DNA of 64,000 nucleotides from Candidatus Gastranaerophilales bacterium (GCA_910587055.1 CAJUKY010000004.1:1-64000), one strand, 5' to 3'; positions 36,084 to 45,475 are shown, counted from the stretch's first letter. Translations and numbers: made by a program. The notes: generated from the letters alone by a model not told the origin.

Positions 36084-39000
36084 CTATTTAATTATTAAAA
36101 ATGATACCAATTCAAAGTCTTCGGAATTTGATGAAGAAGAGGTTTTATAGAAATTAGTGCCACCTTGCGAGAACAAGCTGTTTATTCCTGCTTCTTCCTT
36201 TTTCCCAACAATATTTTCAATTGCTGATTTTAAAAGTCTTGAATATGTTGCCATATCGTTTCCGTCTTTTGTTTCTTGGTTGAATTGTTGAACCAAATCC
36301 TCTATAACTTCTTTTTTGCTAACGCATAACTTTTTATAAAAATCCATTAGTTTTTTAGACTGCATAAAGCTATATTTGATTTCCCCATCATAAGCGATAT
36401 GAATCATATAATAAGGAGCAAGTACATTTTGCTCTTTTGTTTTAATCTCTTTGATTTGTTTTAAAGTAAAAATTATGCCCGGTTTTAATTCATCTTTTAA
36501 ACTGTCATCTAAATTCACAACGGCATACATACCTGTTGGAGCGTTATCAAGTTCTGCTCTATGCTCTTTCATATATTCCATTAAATCAATTTTAAAATCA
36601 TTTAAAGTTAAGTCTGTAATTGAGATATTTCCTGAAATATCTTCTAAGTCCATAACTTTATCTTGTAAATTTTTAAGTTGATTTCTTCTGTATTCAAGAT
36701 CATTCATTTCCTTTGACTGATTTTCATCGATGATATTTTCTTCTCCAGTTGCAGAAACATCAAGCATTACCATTCTATTTTGAACTCTTGCTTCCAAATT
36801 AATATATTCATCTAATTCCATGTTAGGCCAGAAATTAACCAATTGGATTTCATCATTTTTGCTGCCAATACGGTCAATACGACCAAATCTTTGAATAATT
36901 CTGACAGGATTCCAATGAATATCATAATTAATCAAATAATCGCAGTCCTGCAAATTTTGACCTTCTGAAATACAGTCTGTTGCGATAAGAACATCAATTT
37001 CTTCTGTAATATCAGGATAAATTTTTTCTCTTTTTTTAGAATACGGAGAAAAGTTTGTTAAAACAGCGTTTAAGTCACTTAATTTTAGTTTAGGGAAATT
37101 GCTCTTGTTGTTCCCCGAACCAACAACCATTGCAGTATAAAGTCCGAATTCATTTTTAATCCAATCTACAATATTTGCATATAAATAATTAGCTGTATCT
37201 GCAAAAGCACTAAAAATTATAATCTTTTTATTGCTATCATTTATTGGATTTTGAATTTTATTTATAATTAACTCTTTCAAATCATTGAGTTTTGAGTCAC
37301 GTTCAGGACTAATTTTTTCTGCTTCTTGCAATAACCATTCTAATTTTTCTTTATCTAGTAATAAATCTTGTTTCCAACGAATTAGGTCTATGTCTTTGAA
37401 TAAAATTTTGACATTTTTTCCGAACATAATATCTTCATACTCATTATCATCTAAATCTATGTCTGAAATATTAATGTCTGTATTATAGTCTATATCATTA
37501 TTCTCAATTTTTGCTAAAGCTGTATTTATTGTACCTAGTATATTCTTGAGAGTAATTGAAAAAGAGTTTATAGAACTTTCAAGACGTTTTAAAATATTTA
37601 CACGCATTAAGTTTACGAGTTGTTTTTCACGATCAGCTTGAGTAAATTTTGATTTACCCTCTTTAACTTCAACATCATATTTTGCAGAATATGCATCTTT
37701 TTTTGATGGTAACAAATAAGCAACCGGAGCATAAATTCCAAGATTTAATTTTTTAATAGTGGTATTTACTTCCTGCATTTGAGGAAATTCTGCATACATA
37801 TCAATGTTTGATTTAATATTTATAGGTTTTAATCTTACAGGGAATTTACCTATATCATTGATATCATAGTATTTTTGTATGTGTTTTCTTGAACGTGCAA
37901 TGGTTATTGCATCAAGAAGCTTAAAATATTCAAGATTTATACTATCTAAAAATCTTGCAGTTGTTCTTTCTTCATCCGGTAATTTTGACCAAATATTAAA
38001 CGCACGTTGAGCATTTCTTAAGATAGTTTCAATACTATTCAAGCCTACATTAGAAAATGCATTATCTTGAGCTTCTGTAATAATGTTGATTTGATTTTTA
38101 ATATCGTTCATTTTGTTATTAACAGGCGTTGCCGATAACATAAGAACTTTCGTTTTTACACCTGATTTTATAATATCATTCATTAAGCGTTGATAACGAT
38201 TTATTGTGTTTTTACGAGGTGTATTGTTTCTAAAATTGTGAGATTCGTCAATTACAACTAGGTCATAATTTGCCCAATTGATAGTTTCAAGATTTATTTC
38301 GCCTGAATAACCTTTATAACGACTTAAATCTGTATGGTTAAGGACATCAAAGCCAAACCTATCGCCTGACAAAATATTTCTTTTATCATTTAACGTGTAA
38401 ATACTCCAGTTTTCACGTAGCTTTTTGGGCGCAAGAACTAAAACTCGGTCATTTCTTAACTCATAGTATTTTATAATAGCTAATGCAGTAAAAGTTTTAC
38501 CAAGACCAACACTATCTGCAATAATGCAGCCATTATGTTTTTCTATCTTTTCAATTGCTCCAATAACACCATCTTTTTGGAATTTGTAAAGCATATTCCA
38601 TATTGCAGTATCTTTAAATCCTGTTCGAGTTTTTAGAATTTTGTCTTCTGTAAGTTCATCCAGATAATCATTAAAAACACTGTATAAAGTAATAAAATAA
38701 ATAAATTCAGGGGTGTTTTCTTTATAAATAATTTTCATTTGTTCCAAAATTTGTTCTTTTACATCAACAACAAATTCAGGATTATTCCAATATGTATTAA
38801 ACATTTGTAAGAAAGATTGAGTTTCTGTATTTCCAATCATACAAATATTATGATCTATTCTATTTGAAGGAGTTACACCTAAAGCATCCGTTGTAAAATC
38901 AATAGTTCCCGAAATTGCAATATTTTCTTTAGTTGGATTGTCAACATGAATTAAACGAGGCTGAGCAGGATTAGGAAATTTTAGAGATTTTATTTCGGCT

Positions 39001-39338
39001 TTACTTTTTAACCATTCTGCACATTCTTTTGCAATATTTGCTTGGTTAAGTTCATTTTTTAATTTAATTTCAAACTCATTTCCAAACAAAGTGTTATTAT
39101 TTATTTTTTTACTAATATAATACTGACGAAGCAATTCATCATCTTGTTTTTTAAAATTTTGTTCTGTAAAAAGAAAACGCAGGGAATCAATTTTTAAAAG
39201 TTCCTTTTTTAGTTCTTGATATGCATAAATGGTAAAATATGCAGAAATTATGGATAGTTTTGATGACTTTTCAAGATTTTCTTTTAACTCATCAATAACT
39301 TTTCCATTATTTTTATTATCTAATATTTTTGTAGTCAA
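36084..39338 (-). CDS. SNF2-family helicase with PLD-like N-terminal domain
   Basis: A 1084 aa protein. The first 200 residues resemble a phospholipase D-like domain (LSIISAYFTIYAYQELKKEL; ISGTIDFTTDALG) without a clear HKD site. The helicase has Walker A IADSVGLGKTFTALAI, motif II VVIDESHNF, motif III LMLSATPVNNK, and motifs V/VI in IATDCISEGQNLQDCDYLIN and RIIQRFGRIDRIG. The start is TTG with GAGGTG five bases upstream. It is the first gene of the operon. SNF2/PLD helicases occur in several defence systems as DNA translocases or remodellers. Confidence 0.82.
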   Translation of the reverse strand: MTTKILDNKNNGKVIDELKENLEKSSKLSIISAYFTIYAYQELKKELLKIDSLRFLFTEQNFKKQDDELLRQYYISKKINNNTLFGNEFEIKLKNELNQANIAKECAEWLKSKAEIKSLKFPNPAQPRLIHVDNPTKENIAISGTIDFTTDALGVTPSNRIDHNICMIGNTETQSFLQMFNTYWNNPEFVVDVKEQILEQMKIIYKENTPEFIYFITLYSVFNDYLDELTEDKILKTRTGFKDTAIWNMLYKFQKDGVIGAIEKIEKHNGCIIADSVGLGKTFTALAIIKYYELRNDRVLVLAPKKLRENWSIYTLNDKRNILSGDRFGFDVLNHTDLSRYKGYSGEINLETINWANYDLVVIDESHNFRNNTPRKNTINRYQRLMNDIIKSGVKTKVLMLSATPVNNKMNDIKNQINIITEAQDNAFSNVGLNSIETILRNAQRAFNIWSKLPDEERTTARFLDSINLEYFKLLDAITIARSRKHIQKYYDINDIGKFPVRLKPINIKSNIDMYAEFPQMQEVNTTIKKLNLGIYAPVAYLLPSKKDAYSAKYDVEVKEGKSKFTQADREKQLVNLMRVNILKRLESSINSFSITLKNILGTINTALAKIENNDIDYNTDINISDIDLDDNEYEDIMFGKNVKILFKDIDLIRWKQDLLLDKEKLEWLLQEAEKISPERDSKLNDLKELIINKIQNPINDSNKKIIIFSAFADTANYLYANIVDWIKNEFGLYTAMVVGSGNNKSNFPKLKLSDLNAVLTNFSPYSKKREKIYPDITEEIDVLIATDCISEGQNLQDCDYLINYDIHWNPVRIIQRFGRIDRIGSKNDEIQLVNFWPNMELDEYINLEARVQNRMVMLDVSATGEENIIDENQSKEMNDLEYRRNQLKNLQDKVMDLEDISGNISITDLTLNDFKIDLMEYMKEHRAELDNAPTGMYAVVNLDDSLKDELKPGIIFTLKQIKEIKTKEQNVLAPYYMIHIAYDGEIKYSFMQSKKLMDFYKKLCVSKKEVIEDLVQQFNQETKDGNDMATYSRLLKSAIENIVGKKEEAGINSLFSQGGTNFYKTSSSSNSEDFELVSFLIIK

Positions 39339-39527
39339 TCGAACACCTCAATGCATTAATCTTATCACAAAAATTTAGAATTTTGCTTTCCCATACGATA
39401 GATACAAGTTTTCAGGAACAGATTCATAGTAACAAGGGTAATGCTATTGCTCAACATAATAAATATATGCAAAAAGTTGTAAGTTATAAATAATTTTAAG
39501 ATATAATAAAAGAAAATAGGAGTTTAT

Positions 39528-39776
39528 ATGCAAGATAAAGAAATTTTTGATTTTTTAAAAGGTCTTTTTAATGGTTTAGACTTTAACAATGAAGCACAAT
39601 ACCAGCAAACCGTTCAACAAATTATTTCACATCCGTATATATCTTCAGATAGAAAGAATTACCTATTATCTCAACTCAATAATGAATATTTGTACAGAAA
39701 AGATCAAATCAAAAAAGGTAAAGACTGTACTGATTTATCTGAATTTATATATAAGTTAATAAATTCAGATAAATAG
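39528..39776 (+). CDS. Small hypothetical protein
   Basis: An 82 aa acidic/polar helical protein with no signal peptide. A clear ribosome binding site (AGGAG, 8 bases before the ATG) supports translation. It lies between the defence operon and the Mu-like repressor, and converges with the repressor gene 16 bases away. The region upstream (39339-39527) shows only AT-rich DNA. The family is not recognised. Confidence 0.5.
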   Translation: MQDKEIFDFLKGLFNGLDFNNEAQYQQTVQQIISHPYISSDRKNYLLSQLNNEYLYRKDQIKKGKDCTDLSEFIYKLINSDK

Positions 39777-39792
39777 TATTGATACAAACGAT

Positions 39793-40068
39793 CTATATAA
39801 AACAATAATTAATTTCTAATATATTTGTGATGTATTTTTCAAAATCTTGATTATACCTTTCTCCGGTTATGAGTTTTGAAATATAACTTTCGGTTAGGTT
39901 TAATCTTTTTGCAAGCATTTTTTGTGGAATATTTTGTTGGAGCATTTTGAATCTAATCATTCTTTCTCTGCGGTACAGAAAATGGCTTCCGTTGTTATTC
40001 ATATTGTTAGGACTTTTTAGCATTTTTTGTTCTAATTTTTCAAGTTGTTCTTTTAATTCTTTTTTCAT
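39793..40068 (-). CDS. HTH repressor-like protein of the Mu-like module
   Basis: A 91 aa protein with an N-terminal helix rich in Lys/Glu and a Cro/C1-type helix-turn-helix (MLQQNIPQKMLAKRLNLTES then YISKLITGERY). AAAGGAG lies 7 bases upstream of the ATG. It is transcribed away from the MuA-like gene, as the c repressor is in phage Mu, and the 150 bases between them hold a repeat-like site. A role repressing transposition is inferred from this position. Confidence 0.65.
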   Translation of the reverse strand: MKKELKEQLEKLEQKMLKSPNNMNNNGSHFLYRRERMIRFKMLQQNIPQKMLAKRLNLTESYISKLITGERYNQDFEKYITNILEINYCFI

Positions 40069-40130
40069 CTAAACTCCTTTGTGTACACATATTTTAACTC
40101 GTTTTATTGAAACATCAAGTCCTGATTTAC

Positions 40131-40155
40131 CTCCGACTATGTGTCATATTGATAC
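40131..40155. promoter_or_regulatory. Putative internal repressor/transposase binding site
   Basis: CTCCGACTA followed by TGTGTCATATTGATAC resembles the reverse complement of R2 (TTCCGACTA, ATGTCA, GATAC) with small gaps. It stands between the divergent repressor and transposase genes, where phage Mu has its operator and internal activating sequence. The similarity was found by eye. Confidence 0.35.
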
Positions 40156-40219
40156 AAAATAGAGAAATATTAGTTGGAAACAGTTCCAATTTTCCGAGTT
40201 TGGAGTGATAGATGGAAGT

Positions 40220-42199
40220 ATGGAAGAAAAATACATTACTATCAAAGAATTAGCAGAACTAAAAAGTGTTAGTACAAGAGCAATTCGGCTGTCAAAGAAC
40301 AAATACATTACTCGTGAGATAACAGTCAAAGGTGGAAGGAGTTTTGAGATTCTGTTATCAAGCATTGAACCGGAGCTTCAAGAAAAGTATTATTCAAAAA
40401 TTGTTCCAATTTTACCTGAAAAACAGCTTCCTGTTACGACAGATTTCTATAAACCCGACAAAGCAAAAGTAATTGCACTTGCTCGCTTGGATTTATTAAA
40501 TCTTTGGAAAAATGAACGCAAAAATCAATCGCATAAAACTAAATTCGATAATGATTTTTTAAGTGCATATAACGCACAGGTTTTGTATCCTGAAATTTAT
40601 GCAAAACTTGGCAAAGTTTCAATCGGCACACTTCAAAGATGGAAGAGAATTTTAGGCAACAGTAATAATTATGAGCTTTTAATCCCAAATTATCATTATG
40701 AAGATTATTCAAGAACTTGTTTATCGGATTATGAAAAACAAATATTTTTGAAACTGCTTTTACATCCGAATAAATTCAGTATCGGAAAAGCAATTTCTTT
40801 AACTCAATATGTTCTAAAAACACAAGGGCAAGAATATATCCCGACTCATCCGACATTCAGAAGATTTGCTAACTGGTATAAGGCAAATTATTTTGATAAA
40901 TGGACACTTTTGCGTGAGGGTGAAAAAGCTTTAAAAGAACAGGTTATTCCCCATATTAAAAGAGATGTTTCAAAAATTGGAGTTGGTGAGGTTTTGGTAG
41001 CTGATGGTAAGCGATTAAATTTTCAAGTAATTAACCCGTTTACGGGAAAACCTTGCCGAGCAACTTTAATAGGGTTTTTGGATTGGAAATCAACTGCACT
41101 TGTAGGTTATGAAATAATGCTGGAAGAAAATACGCAAAATATAGCATCAGCACTTAGAACTGCAATTTTAAATTTAGGTAAAATCCCAAAATTTGTTTAT
41201 TTTGATAACGGTAGAGCTTTTAGAGGTAAATATTTTATGGGTAGTGCTAAGTTCGATGAAATTGGTTTAAAGGGAATTTATGAAAAACTTGGTATAACAA
41301 CAGTTTTTGCGAATCCATATAATGCAAGAGCAAAAGTTATTGAACGATTTTTCTTAGAAATGCAGGAAAGTTTTGAAAAATTATTACCAAGCTATATTGG
41401 AACAAATATAGAAAATAAACCGGCAAGGCTGAGAAGAAATGAAAATTTTCATAAAGAAGTTCATCAAAATTTTGTTCCAACAATTCAGCAAACAATTCAG
41501 ATGATAAACAGTTGGCTTGAGTATAAAAACTCTCAACCTTGCCCGAATGATAAAACAAAAACAATAAAAGAAATGCTTAATAGCATTGATAAACAAGAAA
41601 TAAATCAAAGAGAACTTGATGATTTAATGCTCGCTCAAGAAGTTAAAAGCATTACAAGCCAGGGGATAAGGTTCTTAAAATCTGATTATTATAACGATGC
41701 ACTTTATGGATTGAGGCAAAAAGTAATAATAAAATACAGTCTTTTTGATTTAAGTTATATCAATGTTTATACTATGTCAGGTAAATTTTTATGCAAAGCT
41801 GATAGGATTACACTAACGCATCCGCTTGCACATTATACAGGCGAAATTAAGGATGTTGAAGACTATAAGCAGAAAATACGGAAACAAAAGCAGCTCAAAA
41901 ATAAAACAATAAGTGCTTGTAAGGAGTTTTTAAACATCGAGGATTTAGAAATCTTAGAATGTCAGATAGAAGATAAAGAAGAATATTCGCACTTACCAAT
42001 AATTTCAAAATCCGAAAGCAAAAAAGAAAAACCTGAAAAATATAATCCTGCAGTTAAACCATTATTCAAAACAAGTCGTGAAAGATACGAATATCTTATG
42101 AAACATGGCTGCACTTGTAATGAGGATAGAATTTGGCTTGCTGCTTACAAAGAATCAAAGGAGTTTAAAGATTATGAAACCCAAATTCGTATTAACTAA
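40220..42199 (+). CDS. MuA-like DDE transposase
   Basis: A 659 aa transposase when started at ATG 40220 (a GTG at 40205 is possible). The N-terminal Mu-type DNA-binding domain reads ITIKELAELKSVSTRAIRL and GGRSFEILLSS. The catalytic core has D262 (LVADGKR), D329 (YFDNGRAF) and E375 (KVIERFFLE), a complete DDE triad of the rve/Mu type. A Mu-type C-terminal region follows (KFLCKADRITLTHPLAHYTG). It should bind element ends and perform strand transfer with the ATPase encoded next. No frame disruption is seen. Confidence 0.85.
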   Translation: MEEKYITIKELAELKSVSTRAIRLSKNKYITREITVKGGRSFEILLSSIEPELQEKYYSKIVPILPEKQLPVTTDFYKPDKAKVIALARLDLLNLWKNERKNQSHKTKFDNDFLSAYNAQVLYPEIYAKLGKVSIGTLQRWKRILGNSNNYELLIPNYHYEDYSRTCLSDYEKQIFLKLLLHPNKFSIGKAISLTQYVLKTQGQEYIPTHPTFRRFANWYKANYFDKWTLLREGEKALKEQVIPHIKRDVSKIGVGEVLVADGKRLNFQVINPFTGKPCRATLIGFLDWKSTALVGYEIMLEENTQNIASALRTAILNLGKIPKFVYFDNGRAFRGKYFMGSAKFDEIGLKGIYEKLGITTVFANPYNARAKVIERFFLEMQESFEKLLPSYIGTNIENKPARLRRNENFHKEVHQNFVPTIQQTIQMINSWLEYKNSQPCPNDKTKTIKEMLNSIDKQEINQRELDDLMLAQEVKSITSQGIRFLKSDYYNDALYGLRQKVIIKYSLFDLSYINVYTMSGKFLCKADRITLTHPLAHYTGEIKDVEDYKQKIRKQKQLKNKTISACKEFLNIEDLEILECQIEDKEEYSHLPIISKSESKKEKPEKYNPAVKPLFKTSRERYEYLMKHGCTCNEDRIWLAAYKESKEFKDYETQIRIN

Positions 42200-42860
42200 A
42201 AATGTAAAAAGGTTTATTAATCTAATTCACAACCTAAAAAATAAACCCGATAATATTTCAAAAATCGGACTGGTTTATGGCAATGCAGGACTTGGTAAAA
42301 CAAAAACGGCAATTTATTTATCTATTCAATTTGACGCAATTTACATTAGAGCAACAAATAAAATGACAACAAAATGGTTATTGGAAGAAATTGCAAAAGA
42401 GCTTGATGAAATTCCGAGATTTTATACAGCAGATATTTTTAGACAATGTGTTAATGCTCTAAAAACTAATCCGCAAATGATAATAGTAGATGAAATTGAT
42501 TATCTTCTTGCTGATTTTAGGACAATAGAAACTTTTAGAGATTTGCATGATGAAACAGGTGTTCCAATAATTTTAGTTGGAATGCAACTTGCAAAAAACA
42601 AGCTCAAAAAGCATACTCATTTATTTGACAGAATTTCAGAGATTTATAATTTTACAGAGTTTGAATATTCAGATATTAAGCAGATTGCAGAGGAAATTTC
42701 AGAGGTTGATATTACAAAAGAAGCTGTTCATATTATTCATAATAAGGCAAAAAGTTTTAGAAAGTTTGTAAAGATGATTGATATTTTTGAAAAAGTGGGA
42801 CAAGCAAACGGACTGACGCAAATTGATGAAAATATAGCGCAGGAGATACTAAATGGATAA
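42174..42860 (+). CDS. MuB-like AAA ATPase, target selector
   Basis: A 228 aa ATPase with Walker A GNAGLGKT (36-43) and Walker B MIIVDEIDYL (D106-E107), in the MuB/TnsC/IstB-like group. MuB binds target DNA, activates MuA and gives target immunity. ATG 42174 is chosen because AAGGAG lies 8 bases upstream; a longer frame from 42105 would overlap the transposase by 95 bases. The chosen start still overlaps it by 26 bases, suggesting coupling. A terminal helical region (about 170-225) resembles the C-terminal domain of such ATPases. Confidence 0.8.
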   Translation: MKPKFVLTKNVKRFINLIHNLKNKPDNISKIGLVYGNAGLGKTKTAIYLSIQFDAIYIRATNKMTTKWLLEEIAKELDEIPRFYTADIFRQCVNALKTNPQMIIVDEIDYLLADFRTIETFRDLHDETGVPIILVGMQLAKNKLKKHTHLFDRISEIYNFTEFEYSDIKQIAEEISEVDITKEAVHIIHNKAKSFRKFVKMIDIFEKVGQANGLTQIDENIAQEILNG

Positions 42861-43629
42861 AATTTTAAAAGTTGCTAAAAGATTAAAAACCTTTGCCCTT
42901 GAAGATATCGTTATGTTCTGTGATATTGATGTAGACACTGCAGAAAAATTTATTCAGGATTCGGATAATATAAAACCTATTGGGAATAAGTTTGAGTATG
43001 TGGAAACAATAAAAACGGAAGGTAAATTTAAAATTGTTGATAAAAATATACCTTCAAAAAATTCAGATGTTACCGTAATTGATGCTTGTGAGGAGTTTTT
43101 GAGAATTAAATATAAAACACTTAAACCAATGTCATATCAAACTTATAAGACATTTATTTATGCTCAGATCATTCCATATTTTAAGGCATTTCATCTGAAA
43201 GATATATCGGTTCAAGATATTCAAAATTTTAAAAAGCAATTGCAAGAAAATAGAGTCTCTGAACGTAGGATTAAAAATATTCTATGCCTGCTAAACCAAA
43301 TTATTAAATATTTTCAAGACGAAGGCTATATTGATAAAACTTGTGTATTTGAAGTAAAAAGAATTTCAAATATTCCGAAAAGACAAATCCAAATATTAAC
43401 ACCCGAACAACTGGTGCAGCTTTTTATAATCCTAAAAAAGAAATATCCACACTTACTTCCGATTGTTCAAAAATTAATAACATTAAAACAGCCTTTGAAC
43501 ACTATTTTAATAGGCAGTGAACAACAAAATAATTCACTAAAACGCAAAATTAGAAAAGATTTTTATAAAGTAAAACAGAAAATGAGATTAGAAAATTACA
43601 TTATTAATGATTTACGATTTTGTAAATAA
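42853..43629 (+). CDS. Recombinase-like protein lacking the tyrosine recombinase core
   Basis: A 258 aa protein overlapping the MuB-like gene by 8 bases. The first 60 residues look like a winged helix (FALEDIVMFCDIDVDTAEKF). Residues about 75-175 match a tyrosine-recombinase SAM-like core-binding domain (TLKPMSYQTYKTFIYAQIIP, then RRIKNILCLLNQIIKYF). What follows begins like the catalytic domain (LTPEQLVQLF) but has no box I arginine. It stops at INDLRFCK, where functional enzymes read HDLRHT, so box II and the tyrosine are absent. It is either a decayed integrase or a DNA-binding accessory factor derived from one. Confidence 0.6.
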   Translation: MDKILKVAKRLKTFALEDIVMFCDIDVDTAEKFIQDSDNIKPIGNKFEYVETIKTEGKFKIVDKNIPSKNSDVTVIDACEEFLRIKYKTLKPMSYQTYKTFIYAQIIPYFKAFHLKDISVQDIQNFKKQLQENRVSERRIKNILCLLNQIIKYFQDEGYIDKTCVFEVKRISNIPKRQIQILTPEQLVQLFIILKKKYPHLLPIVQKLITLKQPLNTILIGSEQQNNSLKRKIRKDFYKVKQKMRLENYIINDLRFCK

Positions 43630-43682
43630 GTATTAATAACTTTTATTTAGTTTAAAAATGTGCTAATATGTAAAATGTAATT

Positions 43683-44435
43683 ATGCAAAACGAAACAAAT
43701 TTAAACCAAATATTACAAAAAATACCACATGGCACTGTAGTAACTTCATCTTGGCTTGAAACGCAGGGGGTTTCAAGAAGTTTACGCAACGCATACAAAA
43801 AAAATGGATGGTTAAACTATATTGGCAATGGAGCCTATTCAAAACTAAACGATAAAGTGGAAATGAATGGTGCTATTTATGCTTTACAAGAACAATTAGG
43901 TTTAAGTTTTCATATTGGTGGTATTTCTGCTCTTTCATTACAAGGAATAAATCATAATATAGCTTTTAACCGAAAAACATTTATTTACGGTTATAGAGGT
44001 GAAAATATTCCATCTTGGTTTAACAATAATTATAAAAATAATATTGAAATAATTAAAACTGAATTTTTACCAAAAGATATTGGATTTTTAACATATAACG
44101 AAAAGGATTTTTCAATTAAAATATCCTCTATAGAACGTGCTTTATTAGAAATGCTCTATTTAATACCGAAGAAAAATAGTTTAGATGAATTTATTGAGTT
44201 AATAGATGCCATTTCGGTTTTAAATCCAAAACTTATGCAGGAATTGTTAGAGAAATGTACAAATATAAAAGTTAAAAGAGTTTTTTTATACGTCGCAGAA
44301 AAAGCTAATTTCCCTTGGGTTAGAAAAATTGATACATCATTTATTGATTTAGGAACTGGGAAACGAGTTATTGAACCAGGTGGACAATTAGACAAAAAAT
44401 ATAATATTGTAGTAAAGAAGATAAATATAATATGA
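43683..44435 (+). CDS. abiEi: AbiEi-like antitoxin/transcriptional regulator
   Basis: A 250 aa protein of the AbiEi type IV antitoxin family. The N-terminal winged helix reads IPHGTVVTSSWLETQGVSRSL then YKKNGWLNYIGNGAYSK, followed by the family's LGLSFHIGGISALSLQGI and IKISSIERALLEMLYLIPKK. AbiEi proteins repress their operon and counteract the partner nucleotidyltransferase. The 3' end overlaps the toxin gene by 4 bases. No strong ribosome binding site precedes the ATG. Confidence 0.8.
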   Translation: MQNETNLNQILQKIPHGTVVTSSWLETQGVSRSLRNAYKKNGWLNYIGNGAYSKLNDKVEMNGAIYALQEQLGLSFHIGGISALSLQGINHNIAFNRKTFIYGYRGENIPSWFNNNYKNNIEIIKTEFLPKDIGFLTYNEKDFSIKISSIERALLEMLYLIPKKNSLDEFIELIDAISVLNPKLMQELLEKCTNIKVKRVFLYVAEKANFPWVRKIDTSFIDLGTGKRVIEPGGQLDKKYNIVVKKINII

Positions 44436-45280
44436 TAAATCAACAATATTTTAATCAAGTTAAGTTATTAGTAAAAATTTTACCATATATTGCAAAAGAA
44501 GATTGTTTTGCTTTAAAAGGTGGAACTGCAATTAATCTTTTCTATTCTAATTTGCCAAGATTATCTGTAGATATTGATCTAACTTATATTCATTTTGATT
44601 CCAGGGATATCGCATATACCAAGATTAACGAAGCATTAGAAAGAATTAATAACAACTTACAATCACTTGGTTATAAATCTTTTATCCGTGGAGATAAAGA
44701 GAAGAAAATTATATGCCAAGATAAGGATTTTGCTACTGTAAAAATTGAGCCTAATTATACCTTAAGGGGTTGTATTAAAGAACCTAAAATCATTTCAATT
44801 TGTGAAAGTGCGGAAGAAATATTTGGTTATATTGATTTTCCTGTATTATCAAAATCGGAAGTTTATGGTGGGAAGATATGTGCAGCATTAGATCGGCAAC
44901 ATCCGCGAGATTTATTTGATATTTATCAATTAATTCAAAATGGTGGAATTTCTGATGAAATTATAGAAGGTTTTGTTGTAATGTTATTGTCAGCGAATAG
45001 ACCACTATATGAAATAATTACTCCAAATATTTTAGATCGAGAATCTGTTTTTTATTCAGAATTCCAAGGTATGACTGATACTGATTTTACCTACAAACAA
45101 CATATTGAAACCTTAAAATATTTAATTAGTTTTATTCAAGAAAATTTAAAAAATAAATACAAAAATCAATTACTGAATTTTGTTTCTTTAAATTTTGATT
45201 TTAATAGTTTAAATATTCAAAATGTTGAAAATCTTCCTGCTATAAAATGGAAGATACAAAATTTAAAAAAAATTGGCTAA
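44432..45280 (+). CDS. abiEii: AbiEii-like nucleotidyltransferase toxin
   Basis: A 282 aa nucleotidyltransferase of the AbiEii/AbiGii family. The GG-T motif and acidic pair are present in FALKGGTAINLF and LSVDIDLTYI. LSKSEVYGGKICAALDRQHPRDLFDIYQ is also typical. The frame ends KKIG. Removing one A from the A8 run at 45265-45272 extends it by 20 residues (LANINSEKFKDEYMKLQQIL) to a stop at 45336-45338, which looks more like the usual C-terminus. The toxin may thus be slightly truncated. Together with the AbiEi-like protein it forms a type IV toxin-antitoxin, often a phage-abortive system. Confidence 0.8.
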   Translation: MINQQYFNQVKLLVKILPYIAKEDCFALKGGTAINLFYSNLPRLSVDIDLTYIHFDSRDIAYTKINEALERINNNLQSLGYKSFIRGDKEKKIICQDKDFATVKIEPNYTLRGCIKEPKIISICESAEEIFGYIDFPVLSKSEVYGGKICAALDRQHPRDLFDIYQLIQNGGISDEIIEGFVVMLLSANRPLYEIITPNILDRESVFYSEFQGMTDTDFTYKQHIETLKYLISFIQENLKNKYKNQLLNFVSLNFDFNSLNIQNVENLPAIKWKIQNLKKIG

Positions 45281-45433
45281 TATAAATTCTGAAAAATTTA
45301 AAGATGAATATATGAAATTACAACAAATACTTGACTGAAAGTTGTAAAATTTAGAATTAATTTTTGTAATTTTGTAATGTGTTTCAAATGCAAATTTTAC
45401 TGCTATTTAAAGACAGTGGACACTTCCGGCTTG

Positions 45434-45475
45434 CTTCCGACTTGAAAAATAGCAATGTCAAATGGGACTTTTGTG
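45434..45475 (-). repeat. Degenerate inverted end repeat (right end)
   Basis: CTTCCGACT, then AGCAATGTCAAA, then ACTTTTGTGTC follow the reverse complement of R2 (CTTCCGACTAGC, ATGTCAAA, ACTTTCTGTC), with one 8-base insertion, a single extra base and shorter spacing. This marks a probable right end of the Mu-like element. An 11-base tandem duplication (CTTCCGGCTTG/CTTCCGACTTG, 45423-45444) and an 8-bp inverted pair (TGCTATTT 45401-45408, AAATAGCA 45447-45454) overlap it. The remainder of 45281-45645 holds no gene that I can see. Confidence 0.45.
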
